This document shows, piece by piece, positions 8,432 through 17,910 of a stretch of DNA of 64,000 nt. The position numbers and the translations under genes were made by a program. Every line of letters begins with the position of its first letter. Position 1 is the stretch's first letter. The DNA lies in assembly GCF_900113275.1 (NCBI RefSeq), contig NZ_FOOU01000004.1, forward strand, positions 331,627-395,626, in the 5' to 3' direction. Origin of the DNA: Neptunomonas qingdaonensis. Lineage in GTDB: Bacteria > Pseudomonadota > Gammaproteobacteria > Pseudomonadales > Balneatricaceae. A model generated the notes under the pieces. That model searched no databases. It was not told the origin of the DNA and was given only the letters and a program-made list of their open reading frames with translations.

Positions 8432-8507
8432 TGGTGGAGCCTAGCGGGATCGAACCGCTGACCTGTTCGCTGCCAGCGAACCGCTCTCCCAGCTGAGCTA
8501 AGGCCCC
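8432..8507 (-). tRNA. tRNA-Ala (GGC anticodon)
   Basis: A 76-nt cloverleaf with acceptor stem GGGGCCT/AGGCTCC, a D-arm, the anticodon loop CTGGCAG (anticodon GGC), a T-arm with TTCGATC and an encoded CCA. The integrase gene follows on its 3' side, so the tRNA 3' end is the presumed attachment site. The partner site is not in the window. Confidence 0.96.
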
Positions 8508-8835
8508 ATCTTTAAGCACACTTGGAGGGAAAAATAAGTGTGCCTTGAAACGACGCGTATCATCCCATATTTCAGATTAATGTCAAACACATTTTTAAGC
8601 TTTATTTAAGAGATTCAACCCATTGGCACACTTAACATCAAGAGGTAATATCAAAACGTAACACCAACAAGTAACCCAACGCTTTCTGATCCCCATACAG
8701 CAGCTTTAGCTGTCGACTTTTTTCTGATTCAGTGCCTATATCACCTGTTTATGATGTAAGGCAGTGACCTATGCGTTGTATTTAGGCAAGATGGAATAAT
8801 AAACCGATACAAACAACAGACAAAAGGACTCTGCA
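8508..8835. other. Intergenic region upstream of tRNA-Ala and the DUF211 operon
   Basis: This 328-bp gap should hold the divergent promoters of tRNA-Ala (leftward) and the DUF211 operon (rightward). A hairpin with 8-bp arms GCACACTT/AAGTGTGC (8516-8523 and 8536-8543) is the only structure seen. No gene is visible. Confidence 0.4.
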
Positions 8836-9102
8836 ATGATTGCTGTTAAAAGAGTAGTTCTGGATGTTTTAAAGCCTCACCACCCTAACGCGCTTGAGTT
8901 TTGCCAGGCATTAAGCGCTGCTGTTGAAGGTAGCACGGTTAGAGTGGCCGTTATTGCTGTAGACGAAAAAACTGAATCACTGGAAGTATCCGTTGAAGCA
9001 GCGTTAATTGATTTTGATCTTCTGCAAAAAGTGATTAATAAAATGGGTGGTGCGTTGCATAGCATTGATGAGGTCGAAGTTAAAAACGAGCCAAGTACCT
9101 GA
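8836..9102 (+). CDS. DUF211 family protein
   Basis: An 88-residue protein matching the DUF211 pattern from end to end: RVVLDVLKPHHPNALEF near the start, a beta-rich middle with VAVIAVDEKTESLEVSVE, and GGALHSIDEVEV at the end. The family has a ferredoxin-like fold and no established function. It is the first gene of a three-gene operon, five bases before the VIT-family gene, which suggests a regulatory or metal-sensing role for the transporters that follow (inference). Confidence 0.88.
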   Translation: MIAVKRVVLDVLKPHHPNALEFCQALSAAVEGSTVRVAVIAVDEKTESLEVSVEAALIDFDLLQKVINKMGGALHSIDEVEVKNEPST

Positions 9103-9107
9103 CGCTT

Positions 9108-9692
9108 ATGAATATTCTCAGGAAAGCTGAGTTTCTGTTCAAGATTACCCGCTCTCAAGGGATTGCACGGCGATATTTTGTTGTTAATGGTTTTGATGGC
9201 GCGTTAACCATGCTCGGGTTGATTCTCGGCTTCCAGTTCAGCTCTTCTGCCCCACTCAGCGTTACCATTAACGCCTGCATGGGTGCGGCAATCGCCTTAG
9301 GTGTGAGTGGTGTCAGCAGCGCCTATATTAGTGAAGTCGCTGAAAAGCGGCGCGCTCTTCTCAAACTGGAAGAGGCTATGTTAAAAGATCTGCAGGAATC
9401 GGCTCATTCAGAAGCAGCCCGCTGGGTACCGATGATGATTGCGCTGGTCAACGGTTCTGCTCCGCTATTAATATCGTTAGTGATCCTCAGCCCTTTGTTA
9501 TTAACCCAAGCGGGGATTGCGTTACCGGTTTCCCCTCTGTTTTTAGCCATTGTTTTAGCCTTGATTATTGTTTTCCTGCTGGGTGTTTTTTTGGGTCGGA
9601 TCTCTGGCATATCCTGGCTGCGCAGTGGATTACAAACCCTGTTTATCGCTATGACGACGGCCCTTCTTATTTTCCTATTTACAGGTGACTAG
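9108..9692 (+). CDS. VIT/CCC1-family membrane protein (TIGR00267-like)
   Basis: A 194-residue protein with four to five membrane segments. The N-terminal part (RRYFVVNGFDGALTMLGLIL, residues 22-41) carries the DG segment typical of VIT1/CCC1 vacuolar iron/manganese transporters. A charged cytoplasmic loop follows (about 70-105, EVAEKRRALLKLEEAM), then two helical hairpins. The bacterial proteins are presumed Fe/Mn exporters. It lies between the DUF211 gene and a P-type ATPase gene, nearly touching both, so the three are probably translated from one mRNA. Confidence 0.82.
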   Translation: MNILRKAEFLFKITRSQGIARRYFVVNGFDGALTMLGLILGFQFSSSAPLSVTINACMGAAIALGVSGVSSAYISEVAEKRRALLKLEEAMLKDLQESAHSEAARWVPMMIALVNGSAPLLISLVILSPLLLTQAGIALPVSPLFLAIVLALIIVFLLGVFLGRISGISWLRSGLQTLFIAMTTALLIFLFTGD

Positions 9693-9694
9693 CC

Positions 9695-12307
9695 GTGCGC
9701 ACCTTAGAGTACTGCCATAAAACATCGGCTGAAACACTCCAACTACTCGAAGCTAAAACCCGCGGATTAAGCAGCGAGCAGGCAGCAACTAAGCTTAATA
9801 CAGTGGGTGAAAATGCGTTGCCCGAAGCTCAGCGCCGTTCTTTATTTACTCTTATCATTAAACAATTTAATGATTTTATGATCCTGATTTTATTAGCTGC
9901 GGCTGCCATTTCAGGTTTTATAGGTGATGTGCAGGATACCATTGCCATTCTGGTAATTGTTTGTCTGAATGCCATCATTGGTGCCGTTCAGGCATTTAAG
10001 GCCGAGCGTGCGGTGGCAGCGCTTAAAAAGATGGCGGCATCAAAAGCCAAGGTCATACGCGATGGTGCGATCAGGCAGATTGATGCTGCTGAGTTGGTAC
10101 CCGGTGATATCGTGATCTTAGAAGCAGGTAATATTGTGCCTGCCGATCTGCGTTTATTAGAAGCCGAAGGGCTGCAGATAGATGAGTCCACACTAACCGG
10201 TGAGTCGGTGCCCGCAGCTAAACAACCGTTAGAGCTGGCTGATAAAAATCATACTTTAGGCGACTGCAGCAATATCGCTTTCAAAAGTACCGTGACCACA
10301 CGTGGCCGGGGTAATGGCGTGGTTGTGACTACCGGTATTAACACCGAAATAGGCCAGATTGCCACTATTCTGCATACCGATAAAGATGTTCAAACACCAT
10401 TACAAAAGCGCTTAAGCCTATTCGGCAGACATCTGGCACTGGCGATTCTGGCGATTTGCGCCATTATTTTTATAGCCGGCATGTTACAGGGGCAACCCAT
10501 TTTTAGCATGCTGTTAACCTCAATCAGCCTGGCGGTTGCGGCCATGCCTGAGGCACTGCCGGCGGTGGTGACCATTTCACTGGCGTTTGGTGCGCGCAAG
10601 CTTATTCAACATCACGCACTGGTGCGCAACTTACCGGCAGTCGAAACCTTAGGCTCAGTTACCTTTATCTGCACCGATAAAACCGGCACCCTTACGCAAA
10701 ACCAGATGACGGCAGAATCCTTTGTTGGTGCCAATCTTGCTCCGGTTTTTTCATCCGATTCTGCCTTACAACAAGTGTTGGGGCAGGCCCTGGCTTTAAG
10801 TAACGATATCATCATCAATACCGACACACCGGCTGGAGAGCCCACTGAGCTGGCGCTTTTTAATGCCGCATTAGCCTTTGGTTTTGATAAGAAACAACTT
10901 GAAGCAAGCATGCCCCGCCTGGCAGAACTCGCTTTTGACAGCGAACGTAAACAAATGACCACCTTGCACCAAGGCACTGAGGGAGTTGTTGCCTTTGTAA
11001 AAGGAGCACCGGAAAAAGTACTTCAACAATGCACACATGCACTCGGTGAACAGGGCGTTGTAGAGGATAATTTTCAACCCGATACGATGCTGAATACTGC
11101 CGAGGAATTGGCCAGTCAGGGATATCGTGTCATCGCTTTTGCCCAGCGTACCTTTGATCACTTACCTGCAACCATAGACCATAACATCGAACAACAGCTC
11201 TGTTTCTTAGGATTAGTCACATTGATCGACCCTCCCAGAGAGGAAGCACGTGCCGCCGTGGATGATTGTAAATCTGCAGGCATAACGCCCGTGATGATCA
11301 CAGGCGATCACCCGGGAACGGCGATGGCCATTGCAACACGGCTGGGGATCAACAACCCGACTTCCACTGTAATGACCGGACAAGCGTTGGAAGCACTCTC
11401 GCAAGAGGATTTTTTACGTTTGGTCGAAACCACAACGGTGTATGCCAGAGTCAGCCCCCAGCAGAAATTACGCATTGTTGAGGCGCTTCAATACAAAAAA
11501 CAATTTGTGGCCATGACAGGCGATGGTGTGAATGATGCGCCTGCTTTAAAGCGTGCCAATATTGGTATCGCGATGGGAGGCAAAGGAACCGATGTCGCAC
11601 GCGAAGCGGCCGACATGGTGCTTCTGGATAATAACTTTGCCAGTATCGTGCTTGCAATCAAAGCCGGGCGGCGCATTTTTGATAATATTCGAAAATTTAT
11701 AAAATACACCATGAGTTCCAATGCAGGCGAAATATGGACATTGTTTTTAGCACCTTTTATGGGTTTACCTATTCCCTTGCTACCTATTCATATTTTGTGG
11801 ATCAATCTGGTGACCGATGGCCTGCCCGGCCTGGCCTACACGGCAGAACCGGCTGAAAAAGGCGTGATGCAACGCCCCCCACGGCCAACCGATGAGAACA
11901 TTTTTGCGCACGGAATGTGGCAATATATTATCTGGACAGGGCTGTTAATTGGTGGCATTTCGATAGCAGCACAAGCCTGGTCGATTGCTCAGGGACAGGC
12001 ATACTGGCAAACAATTGTGTTTACCGTACTGACTCTTTCACAGCTGTTCCACTCACTCGCGGTAAGAAGCGAAACCACCTCACTGTTGTCGCTAGGGCTG
12101 TTTTCTAATAAGCCTATGTTACTGGCCATAGGCCTGACTATTCTGGCGCAAATGGCGGTGATTTACGTTCCGGCGTTTAACTCAGTATTTCATACACAAC
12201 CGCTGCCACTGTTTGATTTGATCGCCTGCTTTGCCATCTCAATGCTGGTGTTAGTAGCCGTCGAGTTACAAAAATTATTTTTACGCAGAAAAAATGCACA
12301 GATATAA
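9695..12307 (+). CDS. P-type cation ATPase, P2A (calcium) type
   Basis: An 870-residue pump starting at GTG 9695, two bases after the preceding stop. It has the full P-type layout: N-terminal cation-ATPase domain, actuator motif TGES at 168-171, M4 metal-site motif PEALP at 285-289, phosphorylation motif with Asp328 in DKTGTLT, and hinge TGDGVNDAP from 608. M6 carries NLVTDGLP, as in SERCA/PMR1-type calcium pumps. The C-terminal cation-ATPase domain is complete. Calcium or manganese is the likely substrate, exported from the cytoplasm (family-based). The operon with DUF211 and VIT proteins hints at divalent-metal detoxification. Confidence 0.92.
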   Translation: MRTLEYCHKTSAETLQLLEAKTRGLSSEQAATKLNTVGENALPEAQRRSLFTLIIKQFNDFMILILLAAAAISGFIGDVQDTIAILVIVCLNAIIGAVQAFKAERAVAALKKMAASKAKVIRDGAIRQIDAAELVPGDIVILEAGNIVPADLRLLEAEGLQIDESTLTGESVPAAKQPLELADKNHTLGDCSNIAFKSTVTTRGRGNGVVVTTGINTEIGQIATILHTDKDVQTPLQKRLSLFGRHLALAILAICAIIFIAGMLQGQPIFSMLLTSISLAVAAMPEALPAVVTISLAFGARKLIQHHALVRNLPAVETLGSVTFICTDKTGTLTQNQMTAESFVGANLAPVFSSDSALQQVLGQALALSNDIIINTDTPAGEPTELALFNAALAFGFDKKQLEASMPRLAELAFDSERKQMTTLHQGTEGVVAFVKGAPEKVLQQCTHALGEQGVVEDNFQPDTMLNTAEELASQGYRVIAFAQRTFDHLPATIDHNIEQQLCFLGLVTLIDPPREEARAAVDDCKSAGITPVMITGDHPGTAMAIATRLGINNPTSTVMTGQALEALSQEDFLRLVETTTVYARVSPQQKLRIVEALQYKKQFVAMTGDGVNDAPALKRANIGIAMGGKGTDVAREAADMVLLDNNFASIVLAIKAGRRIFDNIRKFIKYTMSSNAGEIWTLFLAPFMGLPIPLLPIHILWINLVTDGLPGLAYTAEPAEKGVMQRPPRPTDENIFAHGMWQYIIWTGLLIGGISIAAQAWSIAQGQAYWQTIVFTVLTLSQLFHSLAVRSETTSLLSLGLFSNKPMLLAIGLTILAQMAVIYVPAFNSVFHTQPLPLFDLIACFAISMLVLVAVELQKLFLRRKNAQI

Positions 12308-12320
12308 AAGCAGATATAAA

Positions 12321-12349
12321 AAAGGCCTGCGAGAGCAGACCTTTGTTTT
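12321..12349. terminator. Bidirectional terminator between the ATPase gene and gltX
   Basis: A 10-bp stem with one mismatch (12321-12330 with 12335-12344), loop GAGA, lies between two convergent genes. T-rich tracts occur on both sides, so it probably serves both. Confidence 0.65.
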
Positions 12350-12362
12350 AGCGATAAAATAA

Positions 12363-13859
12363 TTACTCGATAGCGGCAGCAATATCGCGAAACTCTTTTT
12401 CCCAGCGCTTCGCTTCTTTCTTCGATGGGCCACCCAGCAAATTGACGGCATGGCGCAAACGCGCACGGCTCATATCCGGGCCAAGAATCGACATGGAGTC
12501 CATCACGGATACGGTCTGATTAGTACCTGCAATCGCGATAAACAATGGGAACAAGAAGTCACGCAGTTTGTAACCCATCTGCTCTGCCAGCTGCTTTAGC
12601 TGTGCAAAAAGGTGATCTTTATCCCAGTTGTTTTCGGTATCCAGGAACCAGACGCTGAATTGCAATATCCGCTTAGCATCGTCCAGCGTAACGCTTTTGT
12701 GCTCAAAGTCTGATTCTTTAATCGGCAACATGCCCGACAAGAAGAAACCGGCCAACGGTGCAACATCAGAGAACTTTTCAACACGCTGCTGGATCAGTGG
12801 TACGATCTGCATCAGGTATTCAGGGTTGAGTGCCCATTCTTGAAATTTGGCAGCAAATTGCTCGTGCGTGAGGTCTTCACGCAGCCATACACCATTCAAC
12901 CAGCTGAGTTTTTCCTGATCAAAAACAGGGCCACCTAATGAAACACGGGTAATATCGAAGTGAGAGAACATCTCATCACTGCTGAACTTTTCACGCTCAT
13001 CCGGCATCGACCACCCCATACGGCCCAGATAGTTAAGTAGCGCTTCAGCCATAAAGCCCATACGTTGATAATACAAAATACTGGTCGGGTTCTTACGCTT
13101 AGATAGCTTGGATTTATCCGGGTTACGCAACAGCGGCATGTGGCAGAGTACCGGCATGTCCCAGCCAAAGTACTGGTACAATAACTTGTGTTTAGGCGCT
13201 GAGTTGATCCACTCCTCACCCCGGATAACATGCGTGATCTCCATCAGGTGATCATCAACTACGTTGGCCAGATGATAGGTTGGCATGCCATCGGATTTAA
13301 GCAGGATCTGCGCATCGACCATACCCCACTCCAGTTCGATAGGGCCACGCAGCAGGTCATCGACGACACAAACGCCCTCACCTTCAGGCACGACCATACG
13401 GATAACAAACGGGGCACCGGCTGCTTTGCGTTTTTCTACTTCTTCAGCAGGTAAGGCTAAGTCACTTTGCTTGAGTGCTGTATGTCCACCCGCCGCCCGA
13501 CGCGCATCGCGCAATACATCCAGCTCTTCAGAGGTGCGGTAGCAATGGAACGCATGACCTTTTTCAACCAGATCATGCGCATACTGAGCATACATTCCCT
13601 TACGTTCACTTTGGCGATAAGGGCCATGCGGGCCGCCAACATCCGGGCCTTCATCCCACTCCAGCCCTAACCAGCGTAATGAATCCAGAATCTTCTGTTC
13701 TGATTCAGCCGTACTGCGCGTCTGGTCTGTATCTTCTATACGTAAGATAAACTGCCCACCGTGCTGACGGGCAAACGCCAGATTAAAGAGTGCAATATAG
13801 GCTGTGCCTACATGCGGGTCGCCTGTTGGAGAAGGCGCAACGCGAGTACGTACTGTCAT
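12363..13859 (-). CDS. gltX: Glutamyl-tRNA synthetase
   Basis: A 498-residue class I synthetase that charges tRNA-Glu. The start at 13859 ([19 protein letters not shown]) is chosen because the catalytic motif begins there, although the frame is open upstream. The HIGH-type motif reads HVGT (residues 16-19) and the KMSKS-type motif reads KLSKR. The glutamate-site segment [11 protein letters not shown] follows the HIGH region and the C-terminal anticodon-binding helical domain is complete. It is convergent with the ATPase operon and probably monocistronic. Confidence 0.96.
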   Translation of the reverse strand: MTVRTRVAPSPTGDPHVGTAYIALFNLAFARQHGGQFILRIEDTDQTRSTAESEQKILDSLRWLGLEWDEGPDVGGPHGPYRQSERKGMYAQYAHDLVEKGHAFHCYRTSEELDVLRDARRAAGGHTALKQSDLALPAEEVEKRKAAGAPFVIRMVVPEGEGVCVVDDLLRGPIELEWGMVDAQILLKSDGMPTYHLANVVDDHLMEITHVIRGEEWINSAPKHKLLYQYFGWDMPVLCHMPLLRNPDKSKLSKRKNPTSILYYQRMGFMAEALLNYLGRMGWSMPDEREKFSSDEMFSHFDITRVSLGGPVFDQEKLSWLNGVWLREDLTHEQFAAKFQEWALNPEYLMQIVPLIQQRVEKFSDVAPLAGFFLSGMLPIKESDFEHKSVTLDDAKRILQFSVWFLDTENNWDKDHLFAQLKQLAEQMGYKLRDFLFPLFIAIAGTNQTVSVMDSMSILGPDMSRARLRHAVNLLGGPSKKEAKRWEKEFRDIAAAIE

Positions 13860-14050
13860 TATTTTCCTGCCAAAGCTTACGTGGTTGCCAAAAGAGTATA
13901 AAAATAAAGGCGCATTATACAGTTGCCCGCCGTCACGTGCCATGCAATGGGCATGAATGACGATAAGAGTTACCTGCATTTGAAACGATGAATGGCCCGG
14001 ATATTGCTTATACATTGTCAATTATCAATTTTTAAACGCAGGTGATCCAC

Positions 14051-14656
14051 GTGAAAAACAGATTAACTGTGCTTGTCATCGATGAAGACAAGGAACGTGC
14101 CGCCTTACTGGAACAGGCATTGCGAGATCAGGGATACGAGGTACTTGGCCGGCTGCATTCTACTGATCTTATGGCCGATAAAGTCGATGTGTTAAAGCCG
14201 GACATTATTATTATTGATTTGGACTCTCCCGACAGAGATGTTCTGGAAAACATGGCTTTGATGAACCAAAGCTGCCCCCGCCCTGTCATTATGTTTGCTG
14301 AACAAGGTGATCAGGCCACAATAGAAAAGGCGATTCGCTCAGGCGTGAGCGCTTATGTCGTAGACGGTCTTGAGCAGCATCGCATTAAAGCAATTTTAGA
14401 TGTTGCCATTGCCCGTTTCCGCGAGTTTCAGGCGATACGAAGCGAACTAAATCACGTGCATGGCGAGCTAAACCAGGCCCGTACAGAATTAGCTGATCGC
14501 AATCTAACTGAAAAAGCGAAGATCTTGATCATGAAACATAATAACTGCACAGAAGACAAGGCCCATCAAGCGATGCGTAAGATGGCAATGGATCAGCAAA
14601 AACCACTGATAGAGATTGCCAAAAGTATTATTTCTGTATTGGAGTTGCTGCCATGA
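14051..14656 (+). CDS. nasT: ANTAR-domain response regulator NasT
   Basis: A 201-residue regulator. The GTG at 14051 with GCAGG about eight bases upstream is preferred over a GTG at 14042. An N-terminal receiver-like domain (LTVLVIDEDK, with IIIIDLDSP at the phosphoacceptor) is followed by a coiled coil and a C-terminal ANTAR RNA-binding domain (EKAKILIMKH...AHQAMRKMAM...LIEIAKSII). NasT binds a leader RNA hairpin and prevents transcription termination when released by the nitrate sensor NasS. It overlaps nasS by four bases, and matching leader hairpins occur in front of three nas operons in this window. Confidence 0.93.
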   Translation: MKNRLTVLVIDEDKERAALLEQALRDQGYEVLGRLHSTDLMADKVDVLKPDIIIIDLDSPDRDVLENMALMNQSCPRPVIMFAEQGDQATIEKAIRSGVSAYVVDGLEQHRIKAILDVAIARFREFQAIRSELNHVHGELNQARTELADRNLTEKAKILIMKHNNCTEDKAHQAMRKMAMDQQKPLIEIAKSIISVLELLP

Positions 14657-15819
14657 ACACGCCAACCACCTCGCAAAAAGCGTCTCTTGCCAGCACATTT
14701 CCTGCTGCCGAAAAACACGCATTAACCATTGGCTTTATCCCGTTACTCGACTGCGTCCCTATTATTGTGGCGCAAGAGTTTGGTTTTTTTGAAGAGATGG
14801 GCTTAGACGTAACGCTTTCCTGCGAGTCATCCTGGGCCAGTATCCGCGATAAAGTGCAGTTCGGTCTGCTCGATGCCGCACCTATGCCTGCCGGGATTGT
14901 ACTCGCCAGTGCAATGAAATTAGGCGCCACTCAGCCCATGGTCACGGCTATGGGCTTAGGGCTGAACGGCAACGCAATGACTGTGTCGACAAAGCTTTGG
15001 GAACAGCTAAACCCTTCAGGTGAAACACTCACCAGCCAAACAGCCGCGCAAGCGCTCAAAGCGTACCTGGCAAGCGTAGAAGGACCGGTTAATGTCGCTT
15101 CTGTGCATACCTATTCGACACACCATTTCTTATTGCGCGAATGGTTAACACATTTCAACATTGATCCTGACAACAAACTCAAGCAGCACGTAGTCCCCCC
15201 CCCGCATATGATTGATGCAATGCAACGCGGTGTGATTGATGTTTTTTGCGCGGGTGAACCCTGGAACAGTCTCGCGCAAGCACAACAGATTGGCCATACC
15301 CTATTATCGAGTCATCAGATATGGGAAAACGCACCTGACAAAGTACTCGGCGTTACACGCCGCTGGCATGACACTAACCCTGCCAGCCACCAGCGGTTGA
15401 TAGCCGCATTACTCAAAGCATGCCTGTGGCTGGACAACCATGAAAATAAAATAGCCGGCTTTATGTTACTAAATAAGCTTAACTATCTTGATGCAGACCT
15501 GTCCGGCATTGATCTGAACTTTGGACAGCACTGCTTCACTTCACCTGAAGCGACCTTCCCTTGGTTATCACAGGCACAATGGTTTACCGAACACGTGCAG
15601 GCATTAAGCGAAAAAGCTTTAGCTAAGAAGAGCGCTTTGTTAAATCAACCCCCTTTAACGGAAACCTATCTGACCGAGACTTATCGAACGGTGGCCGAAA
15701 AACTCAACATCAATCTACCCATACATAACACCAAGACAGAAGGCACTCACGCTGATAGCTGGCAGCTTTCAGGCACAATACAGCGTATCAATATGCTCCC
15801 TGATCTGAAGTTCAAGTAA
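14653..15819 (+). CDS. nasS: Nitrate/nitrite sensor NasS (NrtA-like binding protein)
   Basis: A 388-residue protein of the NrtA/NasS substrate-binding family without a signal peptide, as expected for a cytoplasmic sensor. It shows LTIGFIPLLDCVPIIVAQE, a GFFEEMGLDVTL segment, a DAAPMPAGI segment and a WNSLAQ motif in the second lobe. In known NasS-NasT systems, NasS sequesters NasT and releases it on binding nitrate or nitrite. Translation is coupled to nasT through an ATGA overlap. It is followed by a strong terminator at 15901-15924. Confidence 0.9.
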   Translation: MNTPTTSQKASLASTFPAAEKHALTIGFIPLLDCVPIIVAQEFGFFEEMGLDVTLSCESSWASIRDKVQFGLLDAAPMPAGIVLASAMKLGATQPMVTAMGLGLNGNAMTVSTKLWEQLNPSGETLTSQTAAQALKAYLASVEGPVNVASVHTYSTHHFLLREWLTHFNIDPDNKLKQHVVPPPHMIDAMQRGVIDVFCAGEPWNSLAQAQQIGHTLLSSHQIWENAPDKVLGVTRRWHDTNPASHQRLIAALLKACLWLDNHENKIAGFMLLNKLNYLDADLSGIDLNFGQHCFTSPEATFPWLSQAQWFTEHVQALSEKALAKKSALLNQPPLTETYLTETYRTVAEKLNINLPIHNTKTEGTHADSWQLSGTIQRINMLPDLKFK

Positions 15820-15821
15820 CA

Positions 15822-15836
15822 GCACTACATTTGTGC
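15822..15836. promoter_or_regulatory. NtrC-type site upstream of the nitrate transporter
   Basis: GCAC-N7-GTGC (GCACTACATTTGTGC) is the standard NtrC dyad. It ends 96 bp before the sigma-54 element at 15932. A second dyad, GTGC-N3-GCAC, overlaps its right half (15833-15843). Confidence 0.65.
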
Positions 15837-15900
15837 AACGCACCAAACAGGGTAAGTTTCACGACTAATCATCCAATGAATTTAAACCAGAAAATCCCTG

Positions 15901-15924
15901 AAAGGCCCGTATAGCGGGCCTTTT
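15901..15924 (+). terminator. Rho-independent terminator of nasTS
   Basis: A 9-bp perfect stem AAAGGCCCG/CGGGCCTTT with loop TATAG and a short T-run, 82 bases after the nasS stop. Confidence 0.85.
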
Positions 15925-15931
15925 AATAAAC

Positions 15932-15947
15932 TGGCACGCTCCCTGCT
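15932..15947 (+). promoter_or_regulatory. Sigma-54 promoter for the transporter operon
   Basis: TGGCACGCTCCCTGCT matches the -24/-12 consensus TGGCACG-N4-YTGCW, with GG and GC correctly 12 bp apart. The predicted start is about 15957, giving a leader of more than 300 nt before the transporter gene. Confidence 0.88.
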
Positions 15948-16044
15948 TTATATTTTATAAACACTTTTTAAGTGCTTTTAAAAAGCGCTATAAACGATAG
16001 TTAAGTGATAGTTAAGCGACATATAAAGCACAATTATTTCAGGC

Positions 16045-16101
16045 AAAGGCGCCTCCAGCTGGGATCTCACCCTTTCAGCCTGGTGGCGCCTTTTCTTTTT
16101 T
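16045..16101 (+). terminator. First leader terminator (T1)
   Basis: Stem AAAGGCGCC/GGCGCCTTTT (16045-16053 with 16085-16094) encloses a 31-base branched loop and is followed by a T-rich run. It lies about 90 nt into the leader and ends just before a strong ribosome-binding site for a small open frame. Confidence 0.7.
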
Positions 16102-16121
16102 AACTCTTCAGGAGGACGACC

Positions 16122-16175
16122 ATGTCTAAGAATGTACTTACACAAGCAGCGACATCACAAAGACACCCGCGGTAA
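16122..16175 (+). CDS. 17-codon leader ORF, possibly a frameshifted 39-codon gene
   Basis: AGGAGG lies at a good distance before ATG 16122, the strongest ribosome-binding site in the region. The zero frame is only MSKNVLTQAATSQRHPR. A -1 shift at codon 12 (TCA) would continue for 27 basic codons (TKTPAVKKKTRTQTVHKV and onward) to a TAG at 16238-16240. This could be a one-base deletion in a small gene, a programmed frameshift, or a leader peptide. The longer frame ends exactly at the base of the antitermination hairpin, so translation could affect leader folding. No homology is recognised. Confidence 0.4.
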   Translation: MSKNVLTQAATSQRHPR

Positions 16176-16239
16176 AGAAAAAAACCCGCACACAAACAGT
16201 GCATAAAGTCTGTTTGAAAAACCCAAAAGCACTCATTTA

Positions 16240-16300
16240 GAGCAATGGCGCTCGATGAATCAGGTCTAACGAGACCCGGTTTTATCGGGCGTTTTTATTT
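16240..16300 (+). promoter_or_regulatory. NasT-type antitermination hairpin and terminator before the transporter gene
   Basis: The hairpin GAGC-AATGGC-GCTC (16240-16253) has a six-base loop with A at position 1 and G at position 4, as in ANTAR target loops. Its loop and 3' arm (CGCTCG, 16249-16254) can instead pair with CGGGCG (16286-16291), forming a terminator followed by a T-rich run. The two structures are mutually exclusive. The same loop occurs at 19907-19912 and 26588-26593. Confidence 0.75.
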
Positions 16301-16313
16301 TAACGAACGGAAA

Positions 16314-17789
16314 ATGACTATGACTCAGGAAAAATCTTTCAACCTGCTATCTTTCAGCGGAAAGATGAAGATCCTGCATTTCAGCTGGATCGCCTTCTTT
16401 ATTACCTTTTTTGTATGGTTTAACCATGCACCACTATTAGGCATGATCGCAGAATCGCTTGGGCTGACAAAGTCAGAAATCAAAACCTTGCTGATTCTTA
16501 ACGTCGCACTCACTATTCCCGCGCGTATTATTATTGGCATGTTGACCGATAAATATGGCCCGCGTATTACCTATGCGGCCTTGCTGTTTTTAGCCAGCAT
16601 TCCGTGTTTTGCGTTTGCCTTGTCCACCGACTTCGCGCAAGCCGCTATTTCCCGTTTCCTGCTCGGCTTTATAGGCGCTGGGTTTGTAATAGGTATTCGC
16701 ATGGTCAGTGAGTGGTTCCCGGCGAATGAGCTGGGCACGGCTGAAGGCATCTATGGTGGCTGGGGTAACTTTGGCTCTGCAGCAGCGGCAATGACACTGC
16801 CAACACTCGCGATCATGTTCGGTGGCGAAGACGGTTGGAGATATGCGATCGGTTTATCTGGCTTATTCAGCCTGGTATTCAGTTTTATCTGGTATAAAAA
16901 TGTTAGCGATACACCGAAAGGTTCGACCTACTTCAAACCAAAACGTATTGGCGGCCTGGAAGTCACCAGCAAGGCAGATTTTGTCTTCCTGCTGTTCATG
17001 AAAATCCCCTTGTATGCTGCTTTAGCGTTATTAACATGGAAGCTATCCCCTGCTGGTGTGTCAATTCTTTCAGATACAGCGGCGCTAAGCATTTACCTTC
17101 TATTGGGTGCCATCTTCATTTACGACTGCTACAGCTCGTACAGTGTCAATAAAGAGATATTCCATACACCGGTTCCGGAAATGCAGCGCTATGAGTTTAA
17201 ACAAGTGGCTGTATTGAACGTACTTTACTTTGCTACTTTTGGTTCAGAGTTAGCCGTTGTTTCAATGCTGCCACTGTTTTTTTCCGATGTATTTGAGTTG
17301 AGCATGGTCTATGCCGGTTTGCTTGCATCTGCCTACGCCTTTATGAATCTGATGTCACGTCCAGGCGGCGGTTGGATCAGTGATCGCTTTGGTCGTAAGA
17401 AAACCCTGTTAATTCTCACCGCAGGACTGGCGGCTGGTTATGCGACGATGTCCATGATCGACAGCAGCTGGCCTTTAGCCTTGGCGGTTATAGCAGCCAT
17501 GGCATGCTCTTTCTTTGTACAGGCAGGTGAAGGTGCGGTATTTGCGGTAGTTCCATTGATAAAACGTCGCCTGACGGGTCAGATCGCAGGCATGACGGGC
17601 GCATATGGTAACGTCGGTGCCGTGTTCTACCTAACAGTGCTATCGATGGTCGATTATTCAACCTTCTTCTCTGTTATCGCAGCAACGGCCGTACTGGGCT
17701 TTATTACGCTACTGTTCCTCAAAGAGCCTAAAGGCCACATGGCAGAAATTAATGAAGATGGTAGCGTTGCTCTGATAAAAGTGAATTAA
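16314..17789 (+). CDS. Nitrate/nitrite porter (NNP family, MFS)
   Basis: A 491-residue, 12-helix transporter of the NNP (NarK/NasA) family that imports nitrate. The ATG at 16314 (alternatively 16320) is chosen because anything upstream reads through the leader terminator. Signature segments include [14 protein letters not shown] between helices 2 and 3, the glycine-rich [15 protein letters not shown], and [11 protein letters not shown] in the second half. A mid-protein loop separates the two six-helix bundles. It is expressed from the sigma-54 promoter at 15932 through a leader with two terminators, and the kinase-phosphatase gene follows. Confidence 0.93.
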   Translation: MTMTQEKSFNLLSFSGKMKILHFSWIAFFITFFVWFNHAPLLGMIAESLGLTKSEIKTLLILNVALTIPARIIIGMLTDKYGPRITYAALLFLASIPCFAFALSTDFAQAAISRFLLGFIGAGFVIGIRMVSEWFPANELGTAEGIYGGWGNFGSAAAAMTLPTLAIMFGGEDGWRYAIGLSGLFSLVFSFIWYKNVSDTPKGSTYFKPKRIGGLEVTSKADFVFLLFMKIPLYAALALLTWKLSPAGVSILSDTAALSIYLLLGAIFIYDCYSSYSVNKEIFHTPVPEMQRYEFKQVAVLNVLYFATFGSELAVVSMLPLFFSDVFELSMVYAGLLASAYAFMNLMSRPGGGWISDRFGRKKTLLILTAGLAAGYATMSMIDSSWPLALAVIAAMACSFFVQAGEGAVFAVVPLIKRRLTGQIAGMTGAYGNVGAVFYLTVLSMVDYSTFFSVIAATAVLGFITLLFLKEPKGHMAEINEDGSVALIKVN

Positions 17790-17910
17790 TTCAGGTTAAC
17801 CACTTAAACTGTGCTGATTTACATAGCCCGGTTTAAGTGACCTGATTTACATGAGTTAACTCACAGTATTAACGGCTAAGTCGCAGATCAAAAAGAGAGA
17901 GGAGTCGCAC

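Noticed and set aside
16245..16313. N-terminal extension of the nitrate transporter from ATG 16245
   Set aside because: The extension would translate through the antitermination hairpin and terminator and lacks a ribosome-binding site; the family start fits 16314.
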